Source of the DNA: Ipomoea triloba
Lineage: Eukaryota; Streptophyta; Magnoliopsida; Solanales; Convolvulaceae
DNA length: 64,000 nucleotides
Reading direction: 5' to 3'
Assembly (NCBI RefSeq): GCF_003576645.1
Contig: NC_044925.1
Location: forward strand, 9,504,200 to 9,568,199
This document shows positions 1 through 8,876 of the stretch, in pieces. Position 1 is the first letter of the stretch, and each line of letters begins with the position of its first letter. Position numbers and translations under genes: made by a program. A model generated the notes under the pieces. The model did not search any database and had not been told where the DNA came from. It saw only the letters and a program-made list of their open reading frames with translations.

Positions 1-164
1 CACAGCTGTATCACCATAGAAACTTTGCAAAAATATACAACTTTATCATAAAAGATTATGATGATTACACAGATAACTTTTACGAAGAACACTTCTTAGA
101 ATTCCACTACCATTCTTATATGGTAAAAAGGATAGAAAAAATATTTTCTATTATCACTTGTTAA
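1..164 (+). CDS. Viral mini-ORF 5, 3' part (partial at window edge)
   Basis: This stretch matches 15273-15436 of the main viral unit and is the C-terminal part of the fifth mini-ORF, ending in the TAA at 162-164 that overlaps the next ATG. The start lies outside the window. Function unknown; see the full copy at 15191-15436. Confidence 0.8.
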   Translation, partial: QLYHHRNFAKIYNFIIKDYDDYTDNFYEEHFLEFHYHSYMVKRIEKIFSIITC

Positions 165-469
165 TGGAAGACTTAAACAACAAAATCCAATACTTAAAAA
201 CTTCTTTTGATAAAATAGAAGAAAGAATAAAAAACTTAACTTTACAAGTAAACACTATGATAGAAAAAATAGACTTAATACTTAAAGGAAAACAACCACA
301 ACAAACTCCAAACGAGTTTGATAACTTAAACAAAACAATAGACCAACTTTCCCAGAAGTTTTCACAAATTAAAGTGTCAACAGAAACTAGGCAACTTACA
401 AAAAAGAAACAAACAAACTTCTTAGTATATAATCTTAAAGATTATAAAGAGGAACTAAATAAGAAATGA
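164..469 (+). CDS. Virion-associated-like coiled-coil protein (extra viral copy)
   Basis: This is a 101-aa protein starting at the ATG at 164, which overlaps the upstream stop as TAATG. It differs from the copy at 15436-15741 by a single conservative-position change (Asn for Lys near residue 50). The N-terminal half is a heptad-rich coiled coil and the C-terminal third is lysine-rich, the layout of the caulimovirus P3 virion-associated DNA-binding protein. Assignment to that role is inference from position (just before the movement protein) and architecture. Confidence 0.75.
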   Translation: MEDLNNKIQYLKTSFDKIEERIKNLTLQVNTMIEKIDLILKGKQPQQTPNEFDNLNKTIDQLSQKFSQIKVSTETRQLTKKKQTNFLVYNLKDYKEELNKK

Positions 470-568
470 GACCCTTTACTGGAACCTCAAGAACTATTTC
501 TGAAGAACCAAGCTCTTCAAGAACCACAACTTTAGATCAAACTACTAGTTCCACATGGGTAGGAAGAC
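466..568 (+). CDS. Movement protein N-terminus, cut by assembly gap
   Basis: The first 34 codons of the movement protein are readable, starting at ATGA at 466 overlapping the previous stop by 4 nt. They match the start of the complete copy at 15738. The reading frame then enters the 1000-N gap; sequence on the far side is not viral, so no C-terminus can be assigned. Confidence 0.8.
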
Positions 569-1568
569 NNNNNNNNNNNNNNNNNNNNNNNNNNNNNNNN
601 NNNNNNNNNNNNNNNNNNNNNNNNNNNNNNNNNNNNNNNNNNNNNNNNNNNNNNNNNNNNNNNNNNNNNNNNNNNNNNNNNNNNNNNNNNNNNNNNNNNN
701 NNNNNNNNNNNNNNNNNNNNNNNNNNNNNNNNNNNNNNNNNNNNNNNNNNNNNNNNNNNNNNNNNNNNNNNNNNNNNNNNNNNNNNNNNNNNNNNNNNNN
801 NNNNNNNNNNNNNNNNNNNNNNNNNNNNNNNNNNNNNNNNNNNNNNNNNNNNNNNNNNNNNNNNNNNNNNNNNNNNNNNNNNNNNNNNNNNNNNNNNNNN
901 NNNNNNNNNNNNNNNNNNNNNNNNNNNNNNNNNNNNNNNNNNNNNNNNNNNNNNNNNNNNNNNNNNNNNNNNNNNNNNNNNNNNNNNNNNNNNNNNNNNN
1001 NNNNNNNNNNNNNNNNNNNNNNNNNNNNNNNNNNNNNNNNNNNNNNNNNNNNNNNNNNNNNNNNNNNNNNNNNNNNNNNNNNNNNNNNNNNNNNNNNNNN
1101 NNNNNNNNNNNNNNNNNNNNNNNNNNNNNNNNNNNNNNNNNNNNNNNNNNNNNNNNNNNNNNNNNNNNNNNNNNNNNNNNNNNNNNNNNNNNNNNNNNNN
1201 NNNNNNNNNNNNNNNNNNNNNNNNNNNNNNNNNNNNNNNNNNNNNNNNNNNNNNNNNNNNNNNNNNNNNNNNNNNNNNNNNNNNNNNNNNNNNNNNNNNN
1301 NNNNNNNNNNNNNNNNNNNNNNNNNNNNNNNNNNNNNNNNNNNNNNNNNNNNNNNNNNNNNNNNNNNNNNNNNNNNNNNNNNNNNNNNNNNNNNNNNNNN
1401 NNNNNNNNNNNNNNNNNNNNNNNNNNNNNNNNNNNNNNNNNNNNNNNNNNNNNNNNNNNNNNNNNNNNNNNNNNNNNNNNNNNNNNNNNNNNNNNNNNNN
1501 NNNNNNNNNNNNNNNNNNNNNNNNNNNNNNNNNNNNNNNNNNNNNNNNNNNNNNNNNNNNNNNNNNNN
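569..1568. other. Assembly gap of exactly 1000 N
   Basis: The round length indicates a scaffold gap of unknown true size. The left flank is movement-protein sequence of the pararetrovirus; the right flank is a TA run followed by host repeat DNA. Open frames crossing it are artefacts. Confidence 0.98.
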
Positions 1569-1805
1569 TATATATATATATATACGGGATAAGGGTCAAA
1601 TAAGCCCTCAAACTATACTGAATTGTGCAATTAAGCTTTTCAACTTCAAAAAACTTCAGTTAGGCCCTCAAACTTGTTATTATTGAGCAAATAAGTCATC
1701 GAATCTATTTATGACTTATAATTGCATATCAACTACAATTTTGGCCAACTTCGACGAATCTCCGACGAAATTCCAGCCAACTACGACGAATCCCTATATA
1801 TATAT
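1569..1805. repeat. (TA)n followed by the end of a TIR element
   Basis: A short TA run is followed by the plant-transposon terminal style 'gggtcaaataagccctcaaact... gtgcaattaagc', which resembles the terminus of the element at 30344-30903. Only one end is visible; the other may lie in the gap. No coding potential. Confidence 0.5.
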
Positions 1806-2430
1806 ACACACTATCATTTAATTAAGATGATGACACCTGATAATTTTATTTTAATGTTTTAAATTAATGTGTTCATATGAAGTCACTATATTTAGTTTAT
1901 TTTCAATAGGGGTTCTTGGAACCCACCCATATGGGATTCAAATGACAATATTGTTCAAGTGAAGATTTATTAGAAAACTCCCTTTTATTCACACACAAAT
2001 TTTTATGACAAGGTTTTGAGATGTCTTATCGTCCTAACAGTAAACGATAAACAAATTTTGGAGACAGATTTGGAGGCTCTGAACAAATTAAATTTGCTTT
2101 GATCTTGAGTTTCTATTGATGGATTTAATTAATTTGCGGTTCAAATTAATAAACCCAATAAATAAAGGAAATAATAAATGGATAATAATACAACAGGAAA
2201 GGCAAAGAATATGTATATCACGGAAATAATCTTGTATTAATGTGTTGTAATGCTCTTATCATAGATACATGATGTCCTAACAAGACAAAGAACTATGCCT
2301 TTATAATAGCTAGTCTCCTAACCGCCTCACTAAAAATGGAGAGTTGGTTGTAACAAACTTGGACCGCGTCTGGCCGAGCACCCCTGGACGCCTCGCCGAC
2401 CACCTCGGGCACCCCAGCTGAGCACCTCCA
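1806..2430. other. No recognisable gene; AT-rich intergenic DNA
   Basis: I see no ORF of note and no motif I can name. From about 2351 the base composition becomes GC-rich ('gccgagcacccc', 'cctcgccgaccacc'), and the same style resumes at 2890-3045. This suggests that the element at 2431-2893 was inserted into an older GC-rich repeat. Confidence 0.5.
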
Positions 2431-2893
2431 GGTAGGGATGTTAATGAACCGAACATAAATGAACGAAGGTTGTTCGTACGTGTTCGTTTGTTAAAGATTT
2501 TGGAGTGTGAGTGTGAGTGTGAGTGTTCGCTTGTTAAGGTTTTTGAAAATCTTGTTCGTGTTCATTTGTTAAGCGTTCATTAGTGTTTGTTAATGTTCAC
2601 GAACACGTTCACGAACTTGTTCGTTAATGTTAACGAGCACATTTACAAACATGTTCGCAAACGTTAACAAACATGTTCATGGACGTTCATGAACAATGAA
2701 TAACCAAACACCTGCATATGTTCATGATCACAATTCGTTCGTGAAAAAGACATAATCTACGTTCACAAGCATGTTTGTGAACATGTTTGCAAACATTATT
2801 AATGCTAAACGAGCTTGTTCGCGAACATTATTAAACGAACACAAATAAGCACAAATAGTTTGTCGAAAGCTCTGTTCGCTAACATCCCACACC
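2431..2893. mobile_element. hAT-like MITE with internal TTCGTGAAC repeats
   Basis: The ends are imperfect inverted repeats: 'ggtagggatgttaatgaac' on the left and the complement of 'gttcgctaacatcccacacc' on the right. The interior is made of many short variants of GTTCGTGAACGTTCATGAAC in both orientations, a pattern common in plant hAT-derived elements. No transposase ORF and no convincing 8-bp target duplication. Confidence 0.55.
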
Positions 2894-3849
2894 TAGCCGA
2901 GCACCCCAGAGGTGCTAGGCCGCGGCCTTGGGCATGACCCAAGCATGTGCTCAGCTTGGGCCATCCGAGTTGAGCACGGGGCTATACCTCAGGGCCTTGG
3001 GTCCACTTGAGCCATGGGCTCTACCCGAGTTGCCGAGTTGAGCATAGACATTATTTTGAGTGGTTTTTAGATATTATATTTAAAATATTTTTTGTTATAT
3101 TTGGTTTAAATGGAATAAATATAATTTTTACTTTTAAATCTAATATACGTAAGATTTACATTTGATATCCGAACCAAATTTATATCCGTAGATAGCATAA
3201 CTAAAAAAAATATATAAACCAATAGTAAATAATGTCTTACTAAAAAATATATATATAAACCAATAGTAAATATATTTACCAAAAAAAAATGTCTTACTTT
3301 AAGCATAAGTAAAGTGTTTATATTAGTACATGTAAGTAAAAGAAGATAGAAGATAGTGAGAATATGATTATAAATCCAAATGGGTGATAGATAATTTTAT
3401 TTTTCATTTAGAAAACATGTTCTGTTTTCTCCTTAGTATGCTTAATTTGTTAAAATATGGTTTGCTGTATCAGCAGCTGGTTCCATTATTATAGTGTAAA
3501 GTGAACTAAAATGTCTGTTTGTAAGTGATTAATGAAAGTTCTTTTTTTTTTTTTGAAAGAGTATAGTTTTTAATCACACAATAGGGAGACAGATGGAAAT
3601 GAGGCAATTCACTCAAGATCAAAATTTAAACTTGAGATTATATATGTTTCCCAAAGGGCAATATAATGCTGCGCTACTGCCCATGGCCAGAGATGAGAGA
3701 TAGATGAATCTCTTATCTATATATGGATCTCCCATCTACATATAGATATTATATATTACAATTTAATCTTTTGAAACATATATCATTAAAAAAGCATACA
3801 CCCAGCCAGCCAGCTACCTTAATTTATTATTTCTTATTTCCAACTAAGA
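2894..3849. other. Intergenic DNA with a dispersed repeat
   Basis: 2894-3045 is GC-rich repeat DNA. 3063-3240 carries a segment ('ataaatataatttttacttttaaatct... ccaaatttatatcc') that recurs in degraded form at 31040-31200 and 31290-31400, so it is a dispersed repeat. A T-tract lies at 3543-3554. No gene is visible before the 3' end of the inhibitor gene at 3850. Confidence 0.5.
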
Positions 3850-5154
3850 TTAAACTTCGAAGAATGTAAGTGTAGACTTCTGCTTTTCTTCTAGAGCTTT
3901 GGATTTATCAATAGCCAAACAAACTCTGATGCAGTGATTGAGATCGCGATTCATTTTAATAAGAGAAGAATAATCATGTTTTAAATCTAGAAATACACTG
4001 CTGCAATCTTCGAGACTGGTTAATGCTGAGGAGAGCTTTATGTTCAAGCTATTGTTCTTGTCTCCGCTACGGGCCACCTCCAAACTCTCCCTCAATCTGA
4101 TATACATACCATACCCATATATTAGTACTCGATCAACATAATATAATATATATAACAACAACATGTGCTAACAAATTCAGGAATAACCCTAACCGGCTAA
4201 GGATACAAACTTGTAATCATAAAATCACAAGTTCAAACCTTACTCCCTTGGATTGAGCTAATTAACTATGGGTAACTTAGGCTGGTTTATTTCTTTGTGG
4301 TCTTTTATCAACTAGTATCACAATGCGGGATTTACCTCCCCAAAAAAGTTGTGGGGTTTCTCTAGTTGCCAAGATGACTAAGAATACAAACTTGTAATCA
4401 GATCCTTTTTTGATTAGGACCACAATGCAGGGATACGAACTTGTAACCACAAAGTCACCAGTTTGAATCCTTACCCCCTTGATTTAAGCCAATCAACTAT
4501 GAGTAACTTAGACTGGTTTACTTTCTTGACTTGTAACCACAAAGTCACCAGTTTGAATCCTTACCCCCTTGATTTAAGCCAATCAATTATGAGTAACTTA
4601 GACTGGTTTACTTTCTTGTGATCCGCTGTCAACTAGGTTCACAATGCTTTCTGAAAAGGTTAATTGTGGGGTTTAATTTGTTGACAAAATGCCTAAGAAT
4701 ACAAACTTGTAACCAGATCCTCCTAATGCACACTCTTAAATAGTGGTTGCCATTTTTCTAGTTACCCAAAAGAATTAAACAAATCCAAAAGAATTAAACA
4801 AATTGAAATTCAAGTGCGCGCATATATAGGTATATGTATATACCTTTCTCGGGTGTTACTGTAGGCGTAAGTGCAGAGGCTATCAATGGTTTTTCCGAGA
4901 GTGGCCGACTTACTTTTATGGATCATAGACCTGTAATCACTATTGGTGATTGAAGCTACGTGTTTCATAGCCTCTGATATGGCCATGGCCATTGCCTGGT
5001 TCCAGTCCGTGGCTCCCTGCACCACTCTCTCGCAGAACTTTTTGTCGTCTGCCGTGACGCAGAAGTTGCTACTGTCCGCATACGCAAGGCTCGTCAAGGT
5101 TAGATACACGCCTAACCATGCCACACTAATAATGCATCTCTTCACACCCACCAT
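3850..5154 (-). CDS. Invertase/pectin methylesterase inhibitor-like protein (2 exons)
   Basis: Predicted CDS is complement(3850-4096, 4844-5154), giving 185 aa. Exon 1 ends at a GT donor and exon 2 starts after CAG, in matching phase (codon split 2+1). Residues 1-26 form a signal peptide ending in AYA. C32 and C41, eight residues apart, match the first disulphide hairpin of the PMEI fold. C94 in DSLCTYAY and the cysteine in LEDCSSV fit the second conserved pair, and the C-terminal helix carries NHCIRVC. PMEI-fold proteins are secreted four-helix bundles that inhibit pectin methylesterases or acid invertases; which target is used here cannot be told. The gene lies in the contig between two N gaps. 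Candidate TATA sequence on the minus strand is near 5255-5262. Confidence 0.75.
4173..4740. repeat. Degenerate SINE copies inside the inhibitor-gene intron
   Basis: Two close tandem copies (4439-4525 and 4529-4618) of 'cttgtaaccacaaagtcacc... gactggtttactttcttg' are flanked by more diverged copies at 4185-4340 and 4380-4440. The segment 'ctatgggtaacttaggctggttta' matches the body of the SINE at 50920-51142, and 'agtttgaatcc' resembles a pol III B box. They lie in the single intron and are probably spliced out. Confidence 0.6.
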
Positions 5155-5497
5155 TTTCAGCCTTACTAGCTTCTCAAAACCTTTTATTTTTACTTTATTC
5201 GATCTATTCTATTTATTATGATTTTCAAGAATTCTGATCTGAATTGAAGTCAAAAAATATATATGTGCGTGCGTGGGTACTGTTATACAGAACAGAAATT
5301 ATAGGATGCTCTCACCATGCTATGTGGCTTGCCATTATATTCTCATCTTTTCAAGCTTTGAAATTTTCAAAATGAACTGACAGTAGTTAACCACAAAACT
5401 TAATTACTTTATGGTTAAAATATATATAATATGACTATTAATACATGATGAATTATTGGAAATAATGGACATATCTAAATCTCAAACTTATAAAGTT
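5155..5497. other. Upstream region of the inhibitor gene
   Basis: AT-rich DNA presumably holding the minus-strand promoter and 5' UTR of the inhibitor gene. A TATATAT run at 5255-5262 is the only plausible core element seen. Confidence 0.35.
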
Positions 5498-5506
5498 ATT
5501 AATTTA

Positions 5507-6030
5507 GAGTCATTTTCATTTTTGGTCCTACTGTTGTTGTTGGAGCATTGTCAATTTTAGTCAACTTTATTAATTTTTGTCATATTACGGCCAGTCTTAT
5601 TTAGTCTTTGTCACTTTTAGCCCACCGTTAAAATTTTCGTCAAATAACCGTCCAAAACATGGGTATTTTAGTATTTTCATGCTTTGATTATCTCCTTTGC
5701 CATTTACAGTGGTTTTCCTTGCACATTTTCATCCAATGAAGAGGTCCGGCGAAAGCCATGCCTTTGTAATGTGGCTCATATGGCTTTCGCCTGACCTCTT
5801 CATTGTATGAAAATGTGTAAGAAAAACCACTGCAAATGGTCAAGAAAATAACAAAAACATGAAAAGACCAAAAATACCCTTGTTTTGGACGGTCATTTGA
5901 CAAAAATTTTAACGGTGGACTAAAAGTGACAAAGACTAAATAAGATTGGCCGCAATATAACAAAAATTAATGAAGTGGACTAAAATTGGCAATGCCCCAA
6001 TAACAGTAGGACCAAAAATGGAAATGACTC
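5507..6030. mobile_element. Mutator-type foldback MITE with 9-bp TSD
   Basis: The 524-bp element is almost entirely one long inverted repeat: the left arm starting 'gagtcattttcatttttggtcc' is complementary to the right arm ending 'ggaccaaaaatggaaatgactc', and the arms meet near 5768. The flanks are identical 9-bp ATTAATTTA duplications at 5498-5506 and 6031-6039, the size made by Mutator transposases. No transposase is encoded. The ORF over the right arm is a by-product of the hairpin. Confidence 0.88.
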
Positions 6031-6039
6031 ATTAATTTA

Positions 6040-6516
6040 AGTAGTTACTATAAAATTATAAGAACTTGATGTGTGTTGTAAATATAATTTTTATGGCCAT
6101 TATCTTTGTATATATATATTCCTTATTATATACAGTTTTTCCCATGTTGTGGGTGTATATATAAAGTTGGCGATTTTTGCATTCCGCAGTTCTTCTTGTC
6201 CTATTTTCTCTATCTTCATCTCTGTGTTGTTCTGAGCCCAAAATTACGATAGATTTACACCTGTGAAGATTAAGCTAAGAAAATTAGCATTTTAAAACGT
6301 TGTCAACACGACTTGCTACGATAATGTCTAGCTAGTCACTACGATTTTTCTTCTTGTTTACTCAATGAGGGATGAATTAACATTGTGTTTGGTAGATAGT
6401 ACAAACACCCATACTATCCCTACAGACAGAAGGCACTTATTTAAGTACTCTAACTAAGACGAATGACAATATTACAACTATTGATAATAGTTAACCAAAG
6501 AATATATATATATATA
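6040..6516. other. No gene seen
   Basis: AT-rich intergenic DNA with a TATATA run at 6111-6119 and (TA)n at about 6503-6522 bordering the next element. No ORF with recognisable domains. Confidence 0.4.
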
Positions 6517-7851
6517 TATATAGGCCACTGCTCTCGTAAGTCCACCTTTCCCCATGAGTCTGTGTGGACAATCTAGATCCATGTATCTTTGAATTACTTA
6601 TGGCTAAGATTTAAAGGCATTATTTTAAAAACATTTTTACTGTTGTAATTCTAAGGGTTAATTTGTAATTTTGGAATGATTATTTATTTGGATTAATTTA
6701 ATTATATGTGATTTGCATGTTTTTAGGAACATATCATGCGTTAATTATGGATTTCGAATTTCAAAATGGGATTCTGAACTGTGCATCGTGGGTTTTTATC
6801 TGTGCATCTCCATGGTAGTTGCCAATTATGTAGATTTTTTTTTTGTGAATTTTTTATGGGATTCTGAACTGTGCGTCATGGGGTTTTATGTATGCATCTC
6901 CATGGTAGTTGCCAATTATATAGAGTTTTTTTGTTATGGGATTCTGAACTATGCATGGCGGGTTTTTTTGTGTGCATCTCCATTGTAGTTGGCAATTATG
7001 TAGACTTTTTTTTTGAGAATTTTTTTATGGGATTCTGAACTGTGCATCAAGGGTTTTTATGTGTGCATCTTCATGGTAGTTGCCAATTATGTAGATTTTT
7101 TTTTTTTTTGCGAATTTTTTTATGGGATTCTGAATTGTGCATCGAGGGTTTTTATGTGTGCATCTCCATGGTAGTTGTCAATTATGTAGAGTTTTTTTTA
7201 TGGGATTCTGAACTGTGCACCATGGGTATTTATGTGTGCATCTCTTTGGTAGTTGCCAATTATGTAATTTTATTTCTTTTTTGCAAATTTTTTATGGGAT
7301 TCTGAACTGTGCATCATGGGGTTTTTATGTGTGCATCTCCATGGTAGTTGTCAATTATATAGGGTTTTTTTTGTTATGGGATTCTGAACTGTGCATGGTG
7401 GGTTTTTTTGTGTGCATCTCCATGGTAGTTGCCAATTATGTAGATTTTTTATTTTTTTTTGCGAATTTTTTTATGAGATTCTTAACTGTGCATCGAGGGT
7501 TTTTATGTGTGCATCTCCATAGTAGTTGTCAATTACGTAGAGTTTTTTTTTATGGGATTCTAAACTATGCATCATGGGGTTTTTATGTGTGCAATTAACC
7601 CTATGAATAGAAGAAAAGAATAAAAACAAAATAAAACGTAAATAAACTCCTACAAATCACTTGTGCAATAACCCCAAAATCTCCAAAATATCCCTATCAA
7701 ATAAACATTGTCCAATTAACCAGCCAAAAAAAGTGAATAATATTAAAAACAACCGTTTAATACACACCACTGATCATAGGCATTGAAAGGTCCAAAATTG
7801 TCCACACGGACTCATATAAAAAGATGGACTCATTTGATCACTAGTCTATAT
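6517..7851. mobile_element. TIR element carrying an internal minisatellite
   Basis: The left end, from 'ataggccactgctctcg' through 'gagtctgtgtggacaat', is complementary to the right end containing 'attgtccacacggactcat' and 'gatcactagtctatat'. This gives imperfect TIRs of about 60 bp. The interior is almost entirely the tandem repeat at 6767-7595. The right end runs into the 1000-N gap, so the target duplication cannot be read. Superfamily unknown; no transposase. Confidence 0.6.
6767..7595. repeat. Minisatellite, ten copies, alternating ~92/~81-bp monomers
   Basis: Ten copies of 'gggattctgaactgtgcat... gtgcatctccatggtagttgccaattatgtag' start near 6768, 6857, 6939, 7029, 7123, 7201, 7295, 7378, 7474 and 7553. 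Spacings run 89, 82, 90, 94, 78, 94, 83, 96, 79. Most units therefore alternate long (with an extra T-tract and 'gcgaattttttt') and short, a dimeric higher-order repeat of about 175 bp. ORFs over it are repeat artefacts. Confidence 0.9.
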
Positions 7852-8851
7852 NNNNNNNNNNNNNNNNNNNNNNNNNNNNNNNNNNNNNNNNNNNNNNNNN
7901 NNNNNNNNNNNNNNNNNNNNNNNNNNNNNNNNNNNNNNNNNNNNNNNNNNNNNNNNNNNNNNNNNNNNNNNNNNNNNNNNNNNNNNNNNNNNNNNNNNNN
8001 NNNNNNNNNNNNNNNNNNNNNNNNNNNNNNNNNNNNNNNNNNNNNNNNNNNNNNNNNNNNNNNNNNNNNNNNNNNNNNNNNNNNNNNNNNNNNNNNNNNN
8101 NNNNNNNNNNNNNNNNNNNNNNNNNNNNNNNNNNNNNNNNNNNNNNNNNNNNNNNNNNNNNNNNNNNNNNNNNNNNNNNNNNNNNNNNNNNNNNNNNNNN
8201 NNNNNNNNNNNNNNNNNNNNNNNNNNNNNNNNNNNNNNNNNNNNNNNNNNNNNNNNNNNNNNNNNNNNNNNNNNNNNNNNNNNNNNNNNNNNNNNNNNNN
8301 NNNNNNNNNNNNNNNNNNNNNNNNNNNNNNNNNNNNNNNNNNNNNNNNNNNNNNNNNNNNNNNNNNNNNNNNNNNNNNNNNNNNNNNNNNNNNNNNNNNN
8401 NNNNNNNNNNNNNNNNNNNNNNNNNNNNNNNNNNNNNNNNNNNNNNNNNNNNNNNNNNNNNNNNNNNNNNNNNNNNNNNNNNNNNNNNNNNNNNNNNNNN
8501 NNNNNNNNNNNNNNNNNNNNNNNNNNNNNNNNNNNNNNNNNNNNNNNNNNNNNNNNNNNNNNNNNNNNNNNNNNNNNNNNNNNNNNNNNNNNNNNNNNNN
8601 NNNNNNNNNNNNNNNNNNNNNNNNNNNNNNNNNNNNNNNNNNNNNNNNNNNNNNNNNNNNNNNNNNNNNNNNNNNNNNNNNNNNNNNNNNNNNNNNNNNN
8701 NNNNNNNNNNNNNNNNNNNNNNNNNNNNNNNNNNNNNNNNNNNNNNNNNNNNNNNNNNNNNNNNNNNNNNNNNNNNNNNNNNNNNNNNNNNNNNNNNNNN
8801 NNNNNNNNNNNNNNNNNNNNNNNNNNNNNNNNNNNNNNNNNNNNNNNNNNN
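7852..8851. other. Assembly gap of exactly 1000 N
   Basis: Second scaffold gap of conventional length. The left flank is the end of the TIR element; the right flank is the last codons of the viral capsid ORF. Viral sequence expected between positions 568 and 8852 (about 2.3 kb by comparison with 15841-18156) is absent or hidden. Confidence 0.98.
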
Positions 8852-8876
8852 AAATAATTGGAACTATGGAATGTAA
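8852..8876 (+). CDS. Capsid protein, last codons (copy 1)
   Basis: The seven final codons and stop of the capsid ORF match 18157-18181 exactly in layout and overlap the start of Pol by 11 nt. The rest of this capsid copy is lost in the gap. Confidence 0.8.

Noticed and set aside
466..1686. Long open frames across the first N gap (both strands)
   Set aside because: They consist mainly of translated Ns; only the first 34 codons of the plus-strand frame are real (movement protein).
5688..5963. 91-aa minus-strand ORF
   Set aside because: It lies inside the foldback MITE and reads across the hairpin arms; no family resemblance.
6767..7595. CRISPR-like regularly spaced repeats
   Set aside because: The whole unit repeats with no unique spacers, and this is eukaryotic DNA; it is a minisatellite.
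6713..7598. Cysteine-rich repeated small proteins (…CVHLHGSCQL…)
   Set aside because: The frames shift from unit to unit and derive from the minisatellite; no start or regulatory context.
7783..8865. Apparent 1182-aa extension of Pol upstream of 8866
   Set aside because: The extension is N-derived plus unrelated host sequence; alignment to copy 2 fixes the Pol start at 8866.
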